Below, piece by piece: positions 1-9,299 of a DNA stretch of 64,000 nucleotides (the stretch's first letter is position 1; each line of letters starts with the position of its first letter). The notes below the pieces were generated by a model. The model did no database searches, was not told the origin of the DNA, and saw only the letters and a program-made list of their open reading frames with translations. The DNA comes from Nevskia sp964451925 (GTDB lineage: Bacteria; Pseudomonadota; Gammaproteobacteria; Nevskiales; Nevskiaceae), in the NCBI GenBank assembly GCA_964451925.1, contig CAYVKA010000020.1, positions 7,922 to 71,921 of the forward strand, given 5' to 3'. A program made the position numbers and the translations under genes.

Positions 1-374
1 TCAATGGCCTGCCAGTGGTTGGTCCCCTGGCAAAAGGTGTTTTGAGCGGAGGCGGCACCGGTAATCTGCTCGCCGTGGGTGCGCTGGTGCCCGTGGTGCT
101 CAATGTGGCCTTGCCGGTGGTGACGGGCCTGACGCCGACACTGAGCAAGCTGCACCTGCCGGTGGGCACGCTGGTGCCAGTGGTGCTCAACGTGGCCCTG
201 CCGGTGGTGACGGATCTGGCGCCGACACTGAGCCAGCTGCATCTGCCGGTGGGTACGCTGGTGCCGGTGGTGCTCAGCGTCGCCTTGCCCACCGTGGACA
301 AGCTGGCGCCGACGTTGACGCCGATCATCACCGGAGTGGGCGGATTCGCCGGCGGGTTGGTGAGCGGCCTTTGA
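1..374 (+). CDS. 29-residue-repeat protein, C-terminal part (5' end outside window)
   Basis: The frame is open from the left edge (first full codon at base 3), so the start and any signal peptide lie upstream; the GTG at 15 is probably not the start. About 124 codons remain. The protein is built of a 29-residue unit (87 bp) read roughly as LVPVVLNVALPVV..L.PTLS.LHLPVG, with two near-identical copies followed by a third that diverges into a Gly-rich tail. It is clearly homologous to the complete 114-residue protein at 56268-56612, which has a signal peptide and lies behind a sigma-54/ANTAR-type leader. I recognise no family. The alternating hydrophobic pattern suggests beta structure in an exported protein. 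Whether the same leader precedes this copy cannot be seen. Confidence 0.75.
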   Translation, partial: NGLPVVGPLAKGVLSGGGTGNLLAVGALVPVVLNVALPVVTGLTPTLSKLHLPVGTLVPVVLNVALPVVTDLAPTLSQLHLPVGTLVPVVLSVALPTVDKLAPTLTPIITGVGGFAGGLVSGL

Positions 375-452
375 TCGCAGCGCCGGCAGCGGGCCGCGAG
401 GCGGCCTGGCCCTGCTGAAGGCCAGGTCGCCGTATCCGTCCGGGCAGCCGGG

Positions 453-1832
453 CTACGGCGCGGCGGGTTGATGCTCGCTGGCGCGACGGGCGGTGCCGGG
501 AGCGATGACGACGGTGGCGGTGTAGACCCGGGTGCCTCCCGCATTCCTGGCCGCCTCGCTGTACTGCTGCCCGGCATTGGCCGGGCCGAGGGTCAGGCGG
601 ATGGTGAGGCGGCCGCTGGCCGAGCTGCGCACCGTGCTTCTCTGCGGTGTGCCGCCGTTGTCCAGCGTCACACTGTACTCGGCGTGCGGGGTGTAGTGCG
701 GTGGCGTGGTGACGCTGGCGCCGCCGCTGCCGCTCAGGGTGAAGCCGCGCGCATCGGCATTGGCCAGCGTGCTGAATTCCAGTGCCGAACGGTCCAGCGC
801 CACATGCCAGCCGTAGACCTCGTAGTCCGGCTCGATGGTGGTGAAGTGCAGCGGCGAAGGCGGGGTGGGCGGGTGGGCGAACACCGATTGCAGCCCCAGC
901 AGCGCCTCGCTCAGATCTTCCTGCCAGGTGGGCCAGCGGTGCGCCCCGGCGCCATGGTCGTTCCAGTGGTGCGGCACGTTGTCGGCCAGCAGTTGCTGGT
1001 GCAGTTCGATGTTCTGCTGGTGCACGATGATCTCGGCCGGGTCCAGGCCGAGGTAGCCGTTGCCGGGGAGGCCGTTGCGCGTATACAGCGTCACGTCCAT
1101 GCCGCTCAGGTTGCCCGCCAGGTCCCAGGGGTTGTGGCCGCGCCAGCGCACCTCCTGCGTGTCGTGCGGGCCGAATACGGCGTCGGGGATGGTGCTGCGG
1201 TCGGGCCGGGTATTGCTGTTGACCAGCCCGGAGAAGCTGACCACGGCGGCGAACAGGTCGGGGTGGCGCGCGGCGTAGCTGAGCGCACCGAAGCCGCCCA
1301 TGGAGACGCCGCCGACAGCGCGCCCGTGGCGCGCCGCAACGGTGCGGTAGTGCGCGTCGATCCAGGGGATCAGCTCGCGGATGTGATAGGTCTCCCACTG
1401 CGGCGTACCGTAGCGGCCGTCGTTGTACCAGTCGCTGTAGAAGCCCTTTTCCCCGGCGTCAGGCATGACGATGATCATCGGATAGCCGGCGGTGAGCGCT
1501 TCGGCGTTGCCCTCGCGGATCCAGGCGGTGTAGTCGTCGATGGCGCCCTGCAGCAAGTACACCACCGGATAGCGCTGAGCCGGAGTGGAGGCGTAGCGGT
1601 CGGGCAGCAGAATCTGCACCCGCGTCGGCGCCGCCAGGGCCGGCGTGCGCAGGGTCAGCACCTGCAATCTGGAGTCGACGTGCTGCAGGTCGAGCAACTC
1701 CAGCCGCTCACCGGCGAACACCGGCTCGGCCGCCGGTTCCGCGGGCTGCCCGTCGCTGTCGAACAGGATGCAACCAGAGAGAAGCAGGGCCAGCACGGCG
1801 GCGCTGCATGCGCGGGCGGCGCTGCCTGACAT
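453..1832 (-). CDS. Lipoprotein esterase, Esterase D / antigen 85-like alpha/beta hydrolase
   Basis: 459 residues. The N-terminus is a lipoprotein signal with lipobox LLSGC around residue 21. An esterase-type alpha/beta hydrolase domain covers about residues 50-310: a nucleophile elbow GGVSMGG, the preceding PVVYLLQG strand and a late GAHRW segment that may carry the catalytic His. A separate beta-rich C-terminal domain of about 130 residues follows, beginning near HFTTIEPDYEVYGWH, as seen in secreted esterases of this family. The likely role is hydrolysis of an ester or transfer of an acyl group at the cell surface; the substrate is unknown. It stands alone, upstream of the convergent repeat-protein gene. 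No operon partner is seen. Confidence 0.85.
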   Translation of the reverse strand: MSGSAARACSAAVLALLLSGCILFDSDGQPAEPAAEPVFAGERLELLDLQHVDSRLQVLTLRTPALAAPTRVQILLPDRYASTPAQRYPVVYLLQGAIDDYTAWIREGNAEALTAGYPMIIVMPDAGEKGFYSDWYNDGRYGTPQWETYHIRELIPWIDAHYRTVAARHGRAVGGVSMGGFGALSYAARHPDLFAAVVSFSGLVNSNTRPDRSTIPDAVFGPHDTQEVRWRGHNPWDLAGNLSGMDVTLYTRNGLPGNGYLGLDPAEIIVHQQNIELHQQLLADNVPHHWNDHGAGAHRWPTWQEDLSEALLGLQSVFAHPPTPPSPLHFTTIEPDYEVYGWHVALDRSALEFSTLANADARGFTLSGSGGASVTTPPHYTPHAEYSVTLDNGGTPQRSTVRSSASGRLTIRLTLGPANAGQQYSEAARNAGGTRVYTATVVIAPGTARRASEHQPAAP

Positions 1833-1941
1833 ACCGTTTTCCCCTGTGGCTCGGTTGAATCGCCGCGTGCGGCGGCGGGTGCCATCTAGGATAACGGCAG
1901 TGGCGGGGCCGCGGCACGGTCGCCGCGGCCCCGCACCGGCT

Positions 1942-3423
1942 TCAGTGCATGCCCAGCAGGCGGAACACCAGGAACAGGCCCGCGGCGAACGTCATGGCGC
2001 CGAGCAGCACGCACACCGGCAGGGTCAGCACCCAGGCCAGCAGCACGTTGCGGATGGTGTCGCCCTGCACGCCGGACTTGTTGGCCACCATGGTGCCGGC
2101 GATGCCGGAGGACAGGATGTGGGTGGTGCTCACCGGCAGGCCGAGCTGGTCTGCCGCTTCGATGGTGGCGAACGCCACCAGCTCGGCGGAGGCGCCCTGG
2201 CCGTAGGTGAGGTGGGCCTTGCCGATCTTCTCGCCCACGGTGACGACGATGCGCTTCCAGCCGATCATCGTGCCCAGACCGAGGGCCACGGCCACCGCCA
2301 CCTTGACCCAGGTGGGGATGAACGTGGTGACCTTCTTCAGGTCGCCGGTGTATTTGCCTACCGCCGCCTTGTCCAGGCCGGCCGGCAACTTGCCCGCCTT
2401 GTCCAGGCGGCTCAGCGTTTCGGTGACCAGGTACAGCTGCATGCGCAGTTCGCGGCGCTTGTCCGGCTGCACGTCGGCCAGGCTGTTGACGCCTTGCAGG
2501 CCGGCGACGATGTCGCTGTTGATCTGCGCCAGCGCCGGCACGGTATCGGCCTCGATCTGTTTCTTCTTCAGGAACTGGGTCAGTGACTTGCGCGCGGCCT
2601 GCTCGTCCAGGGCGGTGCTGCCGGCCGGGGCCAGCGCCGGCTGGATCGCGGCGGCGGCGGCTTCGATGCGCTGCAACGTTTCGCTGCCGGCACCAAGGTT
2701 CAGGGCGAAGGCCACCGGGGCGATGCCGATCAGGATCAGCATGATCAGGCCCATGCCCTTCTGACCGTCGTTGGAGCCGTGGGCGAAGCTGACGCCGGTG
2801 CAGGTCAGCACCAGCAGGGCGCGCACCGGCCAGGGCGGCGGCGTCTCGCCCTTGGGCGACTCGAACAGCGCCGGCATCTTGACCAGCGCCTTCATCAGCA
2901 GCAGCACCAGGGCGGCGAAAACGAAACCGATGATCGGCGAGAACAGCAGGGCCTTGCCGGTGTCCGCCACCTTGGTCCAGTTGACGCCGTCGCCGAAGGC
3001 GGAATCCGGCGACAGGTAGGAGTTCATCAGGCCGACACCGACGATCGAGCCGATCAGGGTGTGCGAGCTGGAGGCGGGCAGGCCCAGGTACCAGGTGCCG
3101 ACGTTCCAGATGATGGCGGAGATCAGCAGTGCGAAGACCATGGCGAAGCCGGCGCCGGAGCCGACGTTGAGCACCAGTTCCACCGGCAGCAACGCGATGA
3201 CGCCGAAGGCCACCGCGCCGGTGGAGGTGAGCACGCCGATCAGGTTCCACATGCCGGACCAGACCACCGCCTGGTACGGCTTGAGCGTATGCGTGTAGAT
3301 GACCGTGGCCACCGCGTTGGCGGTGTCATGGAAGCCGTTGACGAACTCGAAGCTGAGCGCCATCAGCAGCGCCAGCGCCAGCAGAATGAAAGTCGGTGTG
3401 TCGATCCCCAGTTGCGCCAGCAT
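1942..3423 (-). CDS. Inorganic phosphate transporter, PiT family
   Basis: 493 residues, the usual length for PitA-type low-affinity phosphate transporters of the inner membrane. The N-terminal signature region includes FEFVNGFHDTANAVAT, and the C-terminal duplicate contains GLPVSTTHILSSGIAGTMV. Two halves of hydrophobic helices flank a hydrophilic cytoplasmic loop at about residues 270-370. The start is supported by AGGGAG eight bases before the ATG. No phoU-like gene (often paired with pit genes) lies next to it. The gene is monocistronic in appearance, with about 110 bp to the next gene in its direction. Confidence 0.93.
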   Translation of the reverse strand: MLAQLGIDTPTFILLALALLMALSFEFVNGFHDTANAVATVIYTHTLKPYQAVVWSGMWNLIGVLTSTGAVAFGVIALLPVELVLNVGSGAGFAMVFALLISAIIWNVGTWYLGLPASSSHTLIGSIVGVGLMNSYLSPDSAFGDGVNWTKVADTGKALLFSPIIGFVFAALVLLLMKALVKMPALFESPKGETPPPWPVRALLVLTCTGVSFAHGSNDGQKGMGLIMLILIGIAPVAFALNLGAGSETLQRIEAAAAAIQPALAPAGSTALDEQAARKSLTQFLKKKQIEADTVPALAQINSDIVAGLQGVNSLADVQPDKRRELRMQLYLVTETLSRLDKAGKLPAGLDKAAVGKYTGDLKKVTTFIPTWVKVAVAVALGLGTMIGWKRIVVTVGEKIGKAHLTYGQGASAELVAFATIEAADQLGLPVSTTHILSSGIAGTMVANKSGVQGDTIRNVLLAWVLTLPVCVLLGAMTFAAGLFLVFRLLGMH

Positions 3424-3640
3424 GGCGAACTCCCTTTAGGTTCTGTGAGCCGGTCGCCGATCTTCGGTGCAGCAGGTTGCGGATTTATGAAGCCGTGCCC
3501 GGCGCGGCGCGCAGCCGGTGTAAAGAACTGTTGAACGCGGCCCCCCTGATCCGGGGGCGACGGCGGGCGGCGACACCGGGCACACTGCGCGGCAGGGTCA
3601 TGCGGTACGCTCCGGTCCAACATCAACAGGGAGATGTAAT

Positions 3641-4027
3641 ATGAAGAAACGATGGGGTTTTCTGCTGGCTGCCAGCCTGTTCAGCGGCGCCGCCGCCCAT
3701 GCCGACTGCGACCATCCGCGGGACGATTTCGACGACCTGTACTGCCTGGACAAGGTCTACATCCAGTCCGACAAGGACCTCAATACCGAATACGGCAAAC
3801 TGGCCAAGCAGCTCGACGCCAACGGCAAATCGGCGCTCAAGCGCGGCCAGCTGGCCTGGATCAAGTCGCGCAACGACCAGTGCAGCATGAAGGACGACCA
3901 CGGTTTCTGGGTCAACCTGGACTGCGCCACGCAAACCACCATCAGCCGCACCCAGTTCCTGCAGGACCGCAACCGCGAGTGCGCCAGCGCCGGCTGCATG
4001 CCGAGCAAGCTCAACGATACGAATTGA
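3641..4027 (+). CDS. LprI/DUF1311-family secreted protein
   Basis: 128 residues with a clear Sec signal peptide (cleavage after AAAHA, about residue 21). The mature part has the DUF1311/LprI layout: a conserved Cys pair near the N-terminus (ADCDHP, LYCLDK), then a helical LxxxY...LKRGQLAWIKSRNDQC motif, then further cysteines, so disulfides are likely. LprI proteins are reported to inhibit lysozyme, but many members are uncharacterised, so the role here is by family only. A good ribosome site (GGGAG) precedes the ATG. Single gene. Confidence 0.85.
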   Translation: MKKRWGFLLAASLFSGAAAHADCDHPRDDFDDLYCLDKVYIQSDKDLNTEYGKLAKQLDANGKSALKRGQLAWIKSRNDQCSMKDDHGFWVNLDCATQTTISRTQFLQDRNRECASAGCMPSKLNDTN

Positions 4028-4059
4028 GGCGGAGCGGTACCCGGCGATTCATACCGCCC

Positions 4060-4140
4060 GGCGGTCGTCCCGGGGCATGGCGAGGAATCCGGCCTCGGTG
4101 TGACGGCCGGGTTCTTCGCTACACCCGGCATGACAGCGGT
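4060..4140. repeat. Extragenic palindromic repeat
   Basis: About 80 bp between two convergent genes. It holds complementary blocks: GTCCCGGGGCATGGCG faces a later CACCCGGCATGAC, and GGAATCCGGCC faces GGCCGGGTTC. This resembles the common intergenic repeat of GC-rich proteobacteria. It may act as the bidirectional end of the two flanking genes. A related motif (GTCATGCC facing GGCATGAC) recurs near 41910-41936. Confidence 0.45.
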
Positions 4141-4148
4141 GCCGAATT

Positions 4149-5042
4149 TCAAGCGGGCAGCGCCAGCCCGCAGGCCTCCAGCACCCGGCGCAATCCAGGG
4201 CCGACGAACTTGGACCGGTGCAGCACCACGTGCAGCGGCCGCCGCAGGTCCAGGAACGGTGTGCGCAGCGCTGCCAGTTCACCGCGCCGCAGCGCGTCCT
4301 CGACCACGAAGCGCGACAGGCAGCCCAGTCCGGCACCGGCCATCACCGCGCGCATCACCGCCTCGGTATGGCCCAGTTCCAGGCGGGCGTGCACCGCGAT
4401 GCCGCGGCCTTCGGCGGCGCGGTCGAACACTTCACGCGTGCCCGAACCGCGCTCGCGCAATACCCATGGCGTCTGCTGCAGATCCCGCGGCTCGAGCCGG
4501 CGGCGGCGCGCCAGCGCATGGCCGGGCGGGGCCACCACCACCAGTTCGTCCTCGCGCCAGGGCAGTTCCAGCAGGTCGGCGTGTTCGCAAGGACCCTCGA
4601 TGAAGCCGGCGTCGGCCTGGAAGGCAGCCACGGCCGCGATCACCGCCCCGGTGTTCTCCACCTGCAATGCCACCCGCGTCTGTTCGCGTTGCGCCTGGTA
4701 GGCGCCGACCAGGGGTGGCAGCAGGTAGTTGCCCACGGTGAGCGAGGCGGCCAGGCGCACCAGCACTTCGGCCGCGCCGCCGTGCTGGCGCAGCGTGCCT
4801 TCGATGTCGGCGGCGCGCTCGAGCAGCTCGCTGGCGCGTGGCAGCAGCGCGTGGCCGCGCTCGTTGAGCAGCAGCTTGCGACCGGCACGGTCGAACAGCG
4901 GGCCTTCCAGCGCTGACTCCAGTTCCGCCAGCGCCTGGCTGGCTGCCGATTGCGACAGGCCGATGGCGTCCGCCGCCGCGGTGACGCCACCGCTGCGGCA
5001 GATGGCGCTGAACACTTCCAGTTGGCGCAGGGTCAGGCGCAT
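4149..5042 (-). CDS. LysR-family regulator, YeiE-like
   Basis: 297 residues. The N-terminal winged HTH (residues 1-60, LRQLEVFSAICRSGGVTAAADAIGLSQSAASQALAELE in part) is followed by a LysR effector-binding domain ending in a short C-tail. It is divergent from a YeiH-type transporter with about 100 bp between the starts. YeiE-YeiH is a recurrent divergent pair, which supports the assignment. The intergenic region is AT-richer and holds a TATTATTAGAACAATTCG stretch that could contain the LysR binding site. It probably controls the neighbouring transporter; the effector (sulfite in E. coli YeiE) is inferred from family only. Confidence 0.85.
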   Translation of the reverse strand: MRLTLRQLEVFSAICRSGGVTAAADAIGLSQSAASQALAELESALEGPLFDRAGRKLLLNERGHALLPRASELLERAADIEGTLRQHGGAAEVLVRLAASLTVGNYLLPPLVGAYQAQREQTRVALQVENTGAVIAAVAAFQADAGFIEGPCEHADLLELPWREDELVVVAPPGHALARRRRLEPRDLQQTPWVLRERGSGTREVFDRAAEGRGIAVHARLELGHTEAVMRAVMAGAGLGCLSRFVVEDALRRGELAALRTPFLDLRRPLHVVLHRSKFVGPGLRRVLEACGLALPA

Positions 5043-5145
5043 GCGTTAAATCGGTAAAACTGAACGATATTATTAGAACAATTCGTTATGCAGATCAAAC
5101 TTCCGGTTCTATGGTAGCCGCCATCGACTTATCCGGAGGTGCAGC

Positions 5146-6177
5146 ATGGACAGCACAGGCAAACGTTTGGCGGCACTGCTTCCCGGCCTGGCGGTGCTCG
5201 GCGCGCTGGCGGCGCTGGCTGCCGCTGCGGCGGGTACGCCGCAGCTGGGCCGCCTGGGCATCGGCACGCTGACCCTGGCCATCGCGCTGGGCATGCTCGG
5301 CGGCAATCTCGCGCCGCGGCGGCTGGCGCAGTGGACCGCGCCGGGCGCAGCCTTTTCCCAGCGCACGCTGTTGCGGCTGGGTGTGGGGCTGTACGGCCTG
5401 CGCCTGACGGCGCAACAGATCGGTGCGGTGGGCCTGCGCGGCGTGCTGATCGACGCGCTGGTCATCGCCTGCACCCTGGGCCTGGCGCTGTGGGCCGGCA
5501 CGCGCTGGTTCAGGCTGGACCGCGACACGGCGCTGCTGGTCGGCACCGGCAGCGCCATCTGCGGCGCCGCGGCAGTGATGGCGGCCGAGCCGGTGGTGCA
5601 GGCGCCGCCGCACAAGGTGGCGATGGCGGTGGCCACCGTCACCATCTTCGGCAGCCTGTCGATCCTGATCTACCCGCTGCTGTTCCCGCTGCTGGGGCTG
5701 GACCCGGCGCAGTTCGGCGTCTACATCGGTTCCACCGTGCATGAGGTGGCGCAAGTGGTCGCCGCCGGCCGGGCGGTGTCGCCGCTGGCGGCGGACCAGG
5801 CGGTGGTGGTCAAGCTGATCCGCGTGGCCTTGCTGGCTCCGGTGATGCTGCTGCTGGCCCGGCTGATCGCCCCGGCCGGCGAGGCCGGCGGCGCCGCGGC
5901 GGCGCGTGCGCCGCTGCTGCCCTGGTTCATCGGCCTGTTCGCGGCCGCGGCCGCGCTCAATTCAATGGGCTGGATCGCGGCGCCGCTGCACGCCGCCCTG
6001 CTGCAGCTCGACAACCTCCTGCTGGCGCTGGCGATGGCCGCGCTGGGCTGGGCCAGTTCGCTGCGCCTGATGCGTCAGGCCGGCATCCGGCCGTTGCTGC
6101 TGGGGGCGCTGCTGTTCGCCTTCTTGCTGGTCGGCGGCTATGGCATCAACCGGGCGGTGACGGCGCTGCTGCACTAG
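5146..6177 (+). CDS. yeiH: YeiH/UPF0324 putative sulfate exporter family protein
   Basis: 343 residues with roughly ten hydrophobic helices, matching the UPF0324 (YeiH) family of inner-membrane proteins. Recognisable family segments include GTGSAICGAAAVMAAEP (about residues 128-145), STVHEVAQVVAAG and the late NLLLALAMAALG helix. The start is supported by CCGGAGG eight bases upstream. The divergent LysR gene is probably its regulator. A transport function is annotated in databases, but the substrate is not firmly established. Confidence 0.9.
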   Translation: MDSTGKRLAALLPGLAVLGALAALAAAAAGTPQLGRLGIGTLTLAIALGMLGGNLAPRRLAQWTAPGAAFSQRTLLRLGVGLYGLRLTAQQIGAVGLRGVLIDALVIACTLGLALWAGTRWFRLDRDTALLVGTGSAICGAAAVMAAEPVVQAPPHKVAMAVATVTIFGSLSILIYPLLFPLLGLDPAQFGVYIGSTVHEVAQVVAAGRAVSPLAADQAVVVKLIRVALLAPVMLLLARLIAPAGEAGGAAAARAPLLPWFIGLFAAAAALNSMGWIAAPLHAALLQLDNLLLALAMAALGWASSLRLMRQAGIRPLLLGALLFAFLLVGGYGINRAVTALLH

Positions 6178-6227
6178 GCTCTGTTGAGCATCAATTGGGT
6201 CGCTGCGATCCAATGATGGTCAACAGA
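6177..6227. repeat. Imperfect palindrome, copy 1 of an extragenic element
   Basis: Outer arms TCTGTTGA and TCAACAGA, with an inner stem around ATTGGGTCGCTGCGATCCAAT. It lies between two convergent genes and could terminate both. The left 32 bp align with 19630-19660 (GGCWCTGTT...ATTGGGTCGCTGCGA), so this is a repeated element rather than a simple terminator. Confidence 0.55.
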
Positions 6228-6251
6228 CCCCCAGGCACCTGTCCGCAGCGT

Positions 6252-7517
6252 TCAGGCTTTCAGCAGGTGTCTGACGTTGCGCAAGCCGCTGTCCGGCGCC
6301 TCCGGGAACACCGCGTCCAGGCGATCATCGGACAGGCGTAGATGCTGTTCGCAGATGCGCGCCAGCACGGTGCGGAAGTCGGTGGTTACCGCCAGGTCGC
6401 GGCCCTCGTGCAGCGCCGCGGCCGACAGGCCGGGCCAGTCGCCGTAGACTTTGCCGCCGGCCACCGGGCCGCCCAGCACCCACATCAGGTTGCCGTGGCC
6501 ATGGTCGGTGCCCTTGTTGCCGTTCTCGTGTGCGGTACGGCCGAACTCGGACATCACCACCACCACGGTGTTGTCCAGGTCCGGGCCGAGCTGCGTGGCG
6601 AGCAGCGCCAGGCCCTCGGCCAGCGGCTTCAGGTGATTGGCCAGCTGGCCGTCGCCGGCGCCCTGGTTGACGTGGGTGTCCCAGCCGCCGAGCTGCATGA
6701 AGGCCAGCTGCAGCTCCGGCGTGCGCTTGAACAGCGTGGCCAGCTGGGTGGTGTCCTGTGCGTAGCCTTGCGGCAGCGGCGCGCCGTTGTTGGCCTGCTG
6801 CATCTCGGCAGCGTCCGCATCGCTCAGGTCGCTGAGGATCTGCTGGCGCGAGCGCCGCCCTTCCTGATAGGCCTGGCCGAGCGCGCCGTTGCTGGCGTAC
6901 ATGCGGTCGAACGCGGTGTTGATCTCCGGCCGGTCCATCGCCGTGGCTTGCGCGGCGGCGCGGCCCAGCGGCACATTGGCCACCGCATTGGCGCCGCTGA
7001 AGATGCGCGGCAGCACCGGCCCAAAGCTCACCGCATCGAGCGCGCCGCGCTGCTGCTGCAGGCCGCCGAGGAGCCGGTTCATCCAGCCGTCCTGGGTGTT
7101 TTTCACACCCGGCGTGCCGCTCTCCATGTAGTCCTGCGCGTCGAAATGCGAACGGGTGGGATCGGGCGAGCCGGCGGCGTGCACGAACGCCAGCTTGTGC
7201 GCCTGCCACAGCGGCAGCAGGGGCGCCAGCGCCGGGTGCAGGCCGAAGTGCCCGTCCAGATCCAGCGCGCCACCGGCCGCGCCCGGCGCCGGGATGGCGA
7301 TACTGGGACGCATCGCGTAGTAGTCCTTGTCGGCGTAGGGCACCACCACACTGAGGCCGTCCACCGCGCCGCGCAGCATCACCACCACCAGACGCTTGCG
7401 CGGCGCCTGCGCTTGCGTGGGGGCGGTCAGCGCCCAGGCGCCGCGGCCGAAGGGGATGAGGACGGCGCCGCCCGCCAGGGCTTTGAGCAGTTTGCGACGG
7501 TTCATACGACGGTCCAT
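6252..7517 (-). CDS. DUF1501 family exported protein
   Basis: 421 residues. The N-terminus has a twin-arginine-like signal (MNRRKLLKALAGGAV) with cleavage after GAWA. DUF1501 features include a metal-type His/Asp pattern (VMSEFGRTAHENGNKGTDHGHG, about residues 300-322) typical of the alkaline-phosphatase-like fold. The gene follows the DUF1800 gene with a 1-nt gap (stop TGA, C, ATG), so the two are translationally coupled. DUF1800/DUF1501 pairs are very common in bacteria and of unknown function. ATG at 7517 or 7505 are both possible starts; the second is closer to the twin-arginine motif. Confidence 0.88.
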   Translation of the reverse strand: MDRRMNRRKLLKALAGGAVLIPFGRGAWALTAPTQAQAPRKRLVVVMLRGAVDGLSVVVPYADKDYYAMRPSIAIPAPGAAGGALDLDGHFGLHPALAPLLPLWQAHKLAFVHAAGSPDPTRSHFDAQDYMESGTPGVKNTQDGWMNRLLGGLQQQRGALDAVSFGPVLPRIFSGANAVANVPLGRAAAQATAMDRPEINTAFDRMYASNGALGQAYQEGRRSRQQILSDLSDADAAEMQQANNGAPLPQGYAQDTTQLATLFKRTPELQLAFMQLGGWDTHVNQGAGDGQLANHLKPLAEGLALLATQLGPDLDNTVVVVMSEFGRTAHENGNKGTDHGHGNLMWVLGGPVAGGKVYGDWPGLSAAALHEGRDLAVTTDFRTVLARICEQHLRLSDDRLDAVFPEAPDSGLRNVRHLLKA

Positions 7518-7518
7518 G

Positions 7519-9099
7519 TCAGTACCTCATGAATTCGGGGCTGCCGAGCATCAGCGAGGCGCGCAGCGGCGGCGGCGCAGCCGCCAGGGCCTCGGAAGTC
7601 TTCAGCGAAAATGGATTGCCCAGCGTGGCCAGCAGGGTCATCGGGTCGGGTGGCGGCGGATGATCCACCGGCTTGTTCTGCGGCTGCATTGGCGCCGCGG
7701 TCGGCACCAGCTTGGCCATGGCGATTGCCATCGGGTCGCCGGGCGGAGCCGGTTGGTCCACCTTCAGCAGCGGCAGCCGGCCTGCGCCCAGTGCGGTGGC
7801 GAAGTTGAGACGGTAGACCATCGCGTCCGGATTGAGCCAGGCGTTTTCAGTGTTCTTGTAGCCGTCCGGCGTCTGGCAGCCGTAGAGCGGCATGCCGAGC
7901 TGGTCCATGGCGCCGAGCAGCGGGCGGAAGTTGAGCACCTGCACACCGCTGGCGCGGGTGGCCGACACCACATACTGATAGGGGGTCTTGAACTTGCTGC
8001 CGAAACTCGCCGTGCTCCAGAACTCGGGACTGTGGAACAGCGTGCGCAGCACTTCGCGGATGTTGCCGTCGGTCTGTCGGTAGCGCCGCGCCAGGTGGTC
8101 GACCAGCTTGGGTGGAGGCTCGTCGGCGACGAAGTACTGCGCCAGCTGGTAGGCAATGTGCCTGGCCGTGGCGGGATTCTCGGCCAGCAAGTCGAGTGCG
8201 TGCTCGCCCTCGGCCTGGCCCTCGTTGTCGACGGTCTCGTCGAGGAATTCCTTGTCGCCCTGGTCGTGGCGCTTGGGCTCGAACTGGAACGGCTGGTCGC
8301 TGCCGCGCTGCCATTCGCGCGGCAGATAAGTCCAGCCGGTGAGGATGCGCGCCAGCTCGGTCACGTCCTTCTGGGTGTAGCCGCCGTCCACGCCCAGCGT
8401 GTGCAGCTCCATCACCTCGCGCGCATAGTTCTCGTTGAGGCCGCCCTTGGCATCGCCGAAGCGGTCGCGCGTCGGTGCGCTGCTCTGCCAGTTGTCCAGG
8501 TAGTAGAGCATGGCCGGGTGCTTGGCGGTGGCGCCGAGCAGGTCGCGGAATCGGCCCAGCGCGTAGGGGCGGATGGCGTCGCGCTCATAGGCGCCGACCC
8601 AGATGTGGTCTTCCTGCCCCTTGCCGCGAAATACGTTGAAGTGGTTGAACCAGAAATCGGTCATCACTTCCTGCAGCTGCGCCGGGCTGTAGATGGCGCG
8701 CAGCAGCCGTGCCTGCATCGCCTCGTCCGCCACCTGGTTGGCCGCCTGCTGCACGCGCTTGCGCGCATCGTCGTCGGCGGCGTCGTGCAGCGCCGGCGGC
8801 CCGTACTGGCGGAACAGTTGCGCCGCGCTGAGCCGGGTGGTGGTCAATGCGGCCAGGCGCTGCTGCAACTCGGGCGGTGTCGCCAGCTTCTCCGGCTGCA
8901 GCTGCTGCTCGATATAGGCGTCGGTGCCCATCGCCAGCACGTTGTCCAGGTCGCCCGGGCGCGGGCCGTAGCCGAGGCGGTCGAGCACGTGCAGGGCTTT
9001 CTGCTCCGGCGTCGGCTCGGCTGCGCTGAGGCTGCTGCAGGCCAGGAGCGACAGGGTGGTGACGCAGCACAGCAGGGAACGGGACAGTATCGGGAGCAT
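7519..9099 (-). CDS. DUF1800 family lipoprotein
   Basis: 526 residues from the ATG at 9099; a longer open frame upstream has no export signal and is discarded. The N-terminus reads as a lipoprotein signal with lipobox LLAC (about residue 20). The body matches DUF1800: LHVLDRLGYGPRPGD near the start, then FWFNHFNVFRGKG and NENYAREVMELHTLGVDGGYTQKDV. It is the first gene of a two-gene operon with DUF1501. The molecular function of the pair is unknown; the linked exported partners suggest a periplasmic or surface role. Confidence 0.88.
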   Translation of the reverse strand: MLPILSRSLLCCVTTLSLLACSSLSAAEPTPEQKALHVLDRLGYGPRPGDLDNVLAMGTDAYIEQQLQPEKLATPPELQQRLAALTTTRLSAAQLFRQYGPPALHDAADDDARKRVQQAANQVADEAMQARLLRAIYSPAQLQEVMTDFWFNHFNVFRGKGQEDHIWVGAYERDAIRPYALGRFRDLLGATAKHPAMLYYLDNWQSSAPTRDRFGDAKGGLNENYAREVMELHTLGVDGGYTQKDVTELARILTGWTYLPREWQRGSDQPFQFEPKRHDQGDKEFLDETVDNEGQAEGEHALDLLAENPATARHIAYQLAQYFVADEPPPKLVDHLARRYRQTDGNIREVLRTLFHSPEFWSTASFGSKFKTPYQYVVSATRASGVQVLNFRPLLGAMDQLGMPLYGCQTPDGYKNTENAWLNPDAMVYRLNFATALGAGRLPLLKVDQPAPPGDPMAIAMAKLVPTAAPMQPQNKPVDHPPPPDPMTLLATLGNPFSLKTSEALAAAPPPLRASLMLGSPEFMRY

Positions 9100-9299
9100 G
9101 GCGGGCCTGGGTTTTGACCGGATCGCAGTACCAGGGCAATGATGCGCCAATTCGCTGAACGCGGGATGAACATGCAGCGGCCCGCCCTCCGTGGCCGGCC
9201 TGGTTTGCCTTTCGTAACAATTCGGCCGCGTTCCAGGCCCGGCCTCTCGTCGATCCAGCCGGTGAGGCCGCCGATCGGCGCCTTCACCGGCGACGGAAT

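Noticed and set aside
468..1829. Long plus-strand open frame of 453 codons opposite the esterase
   Set aside because: Typical GC-rich shadow frame: Arg/Gly/Ala/Val-rich with no domain, while the minus strand encodes a clear esterase with signal and catalytic motifs.
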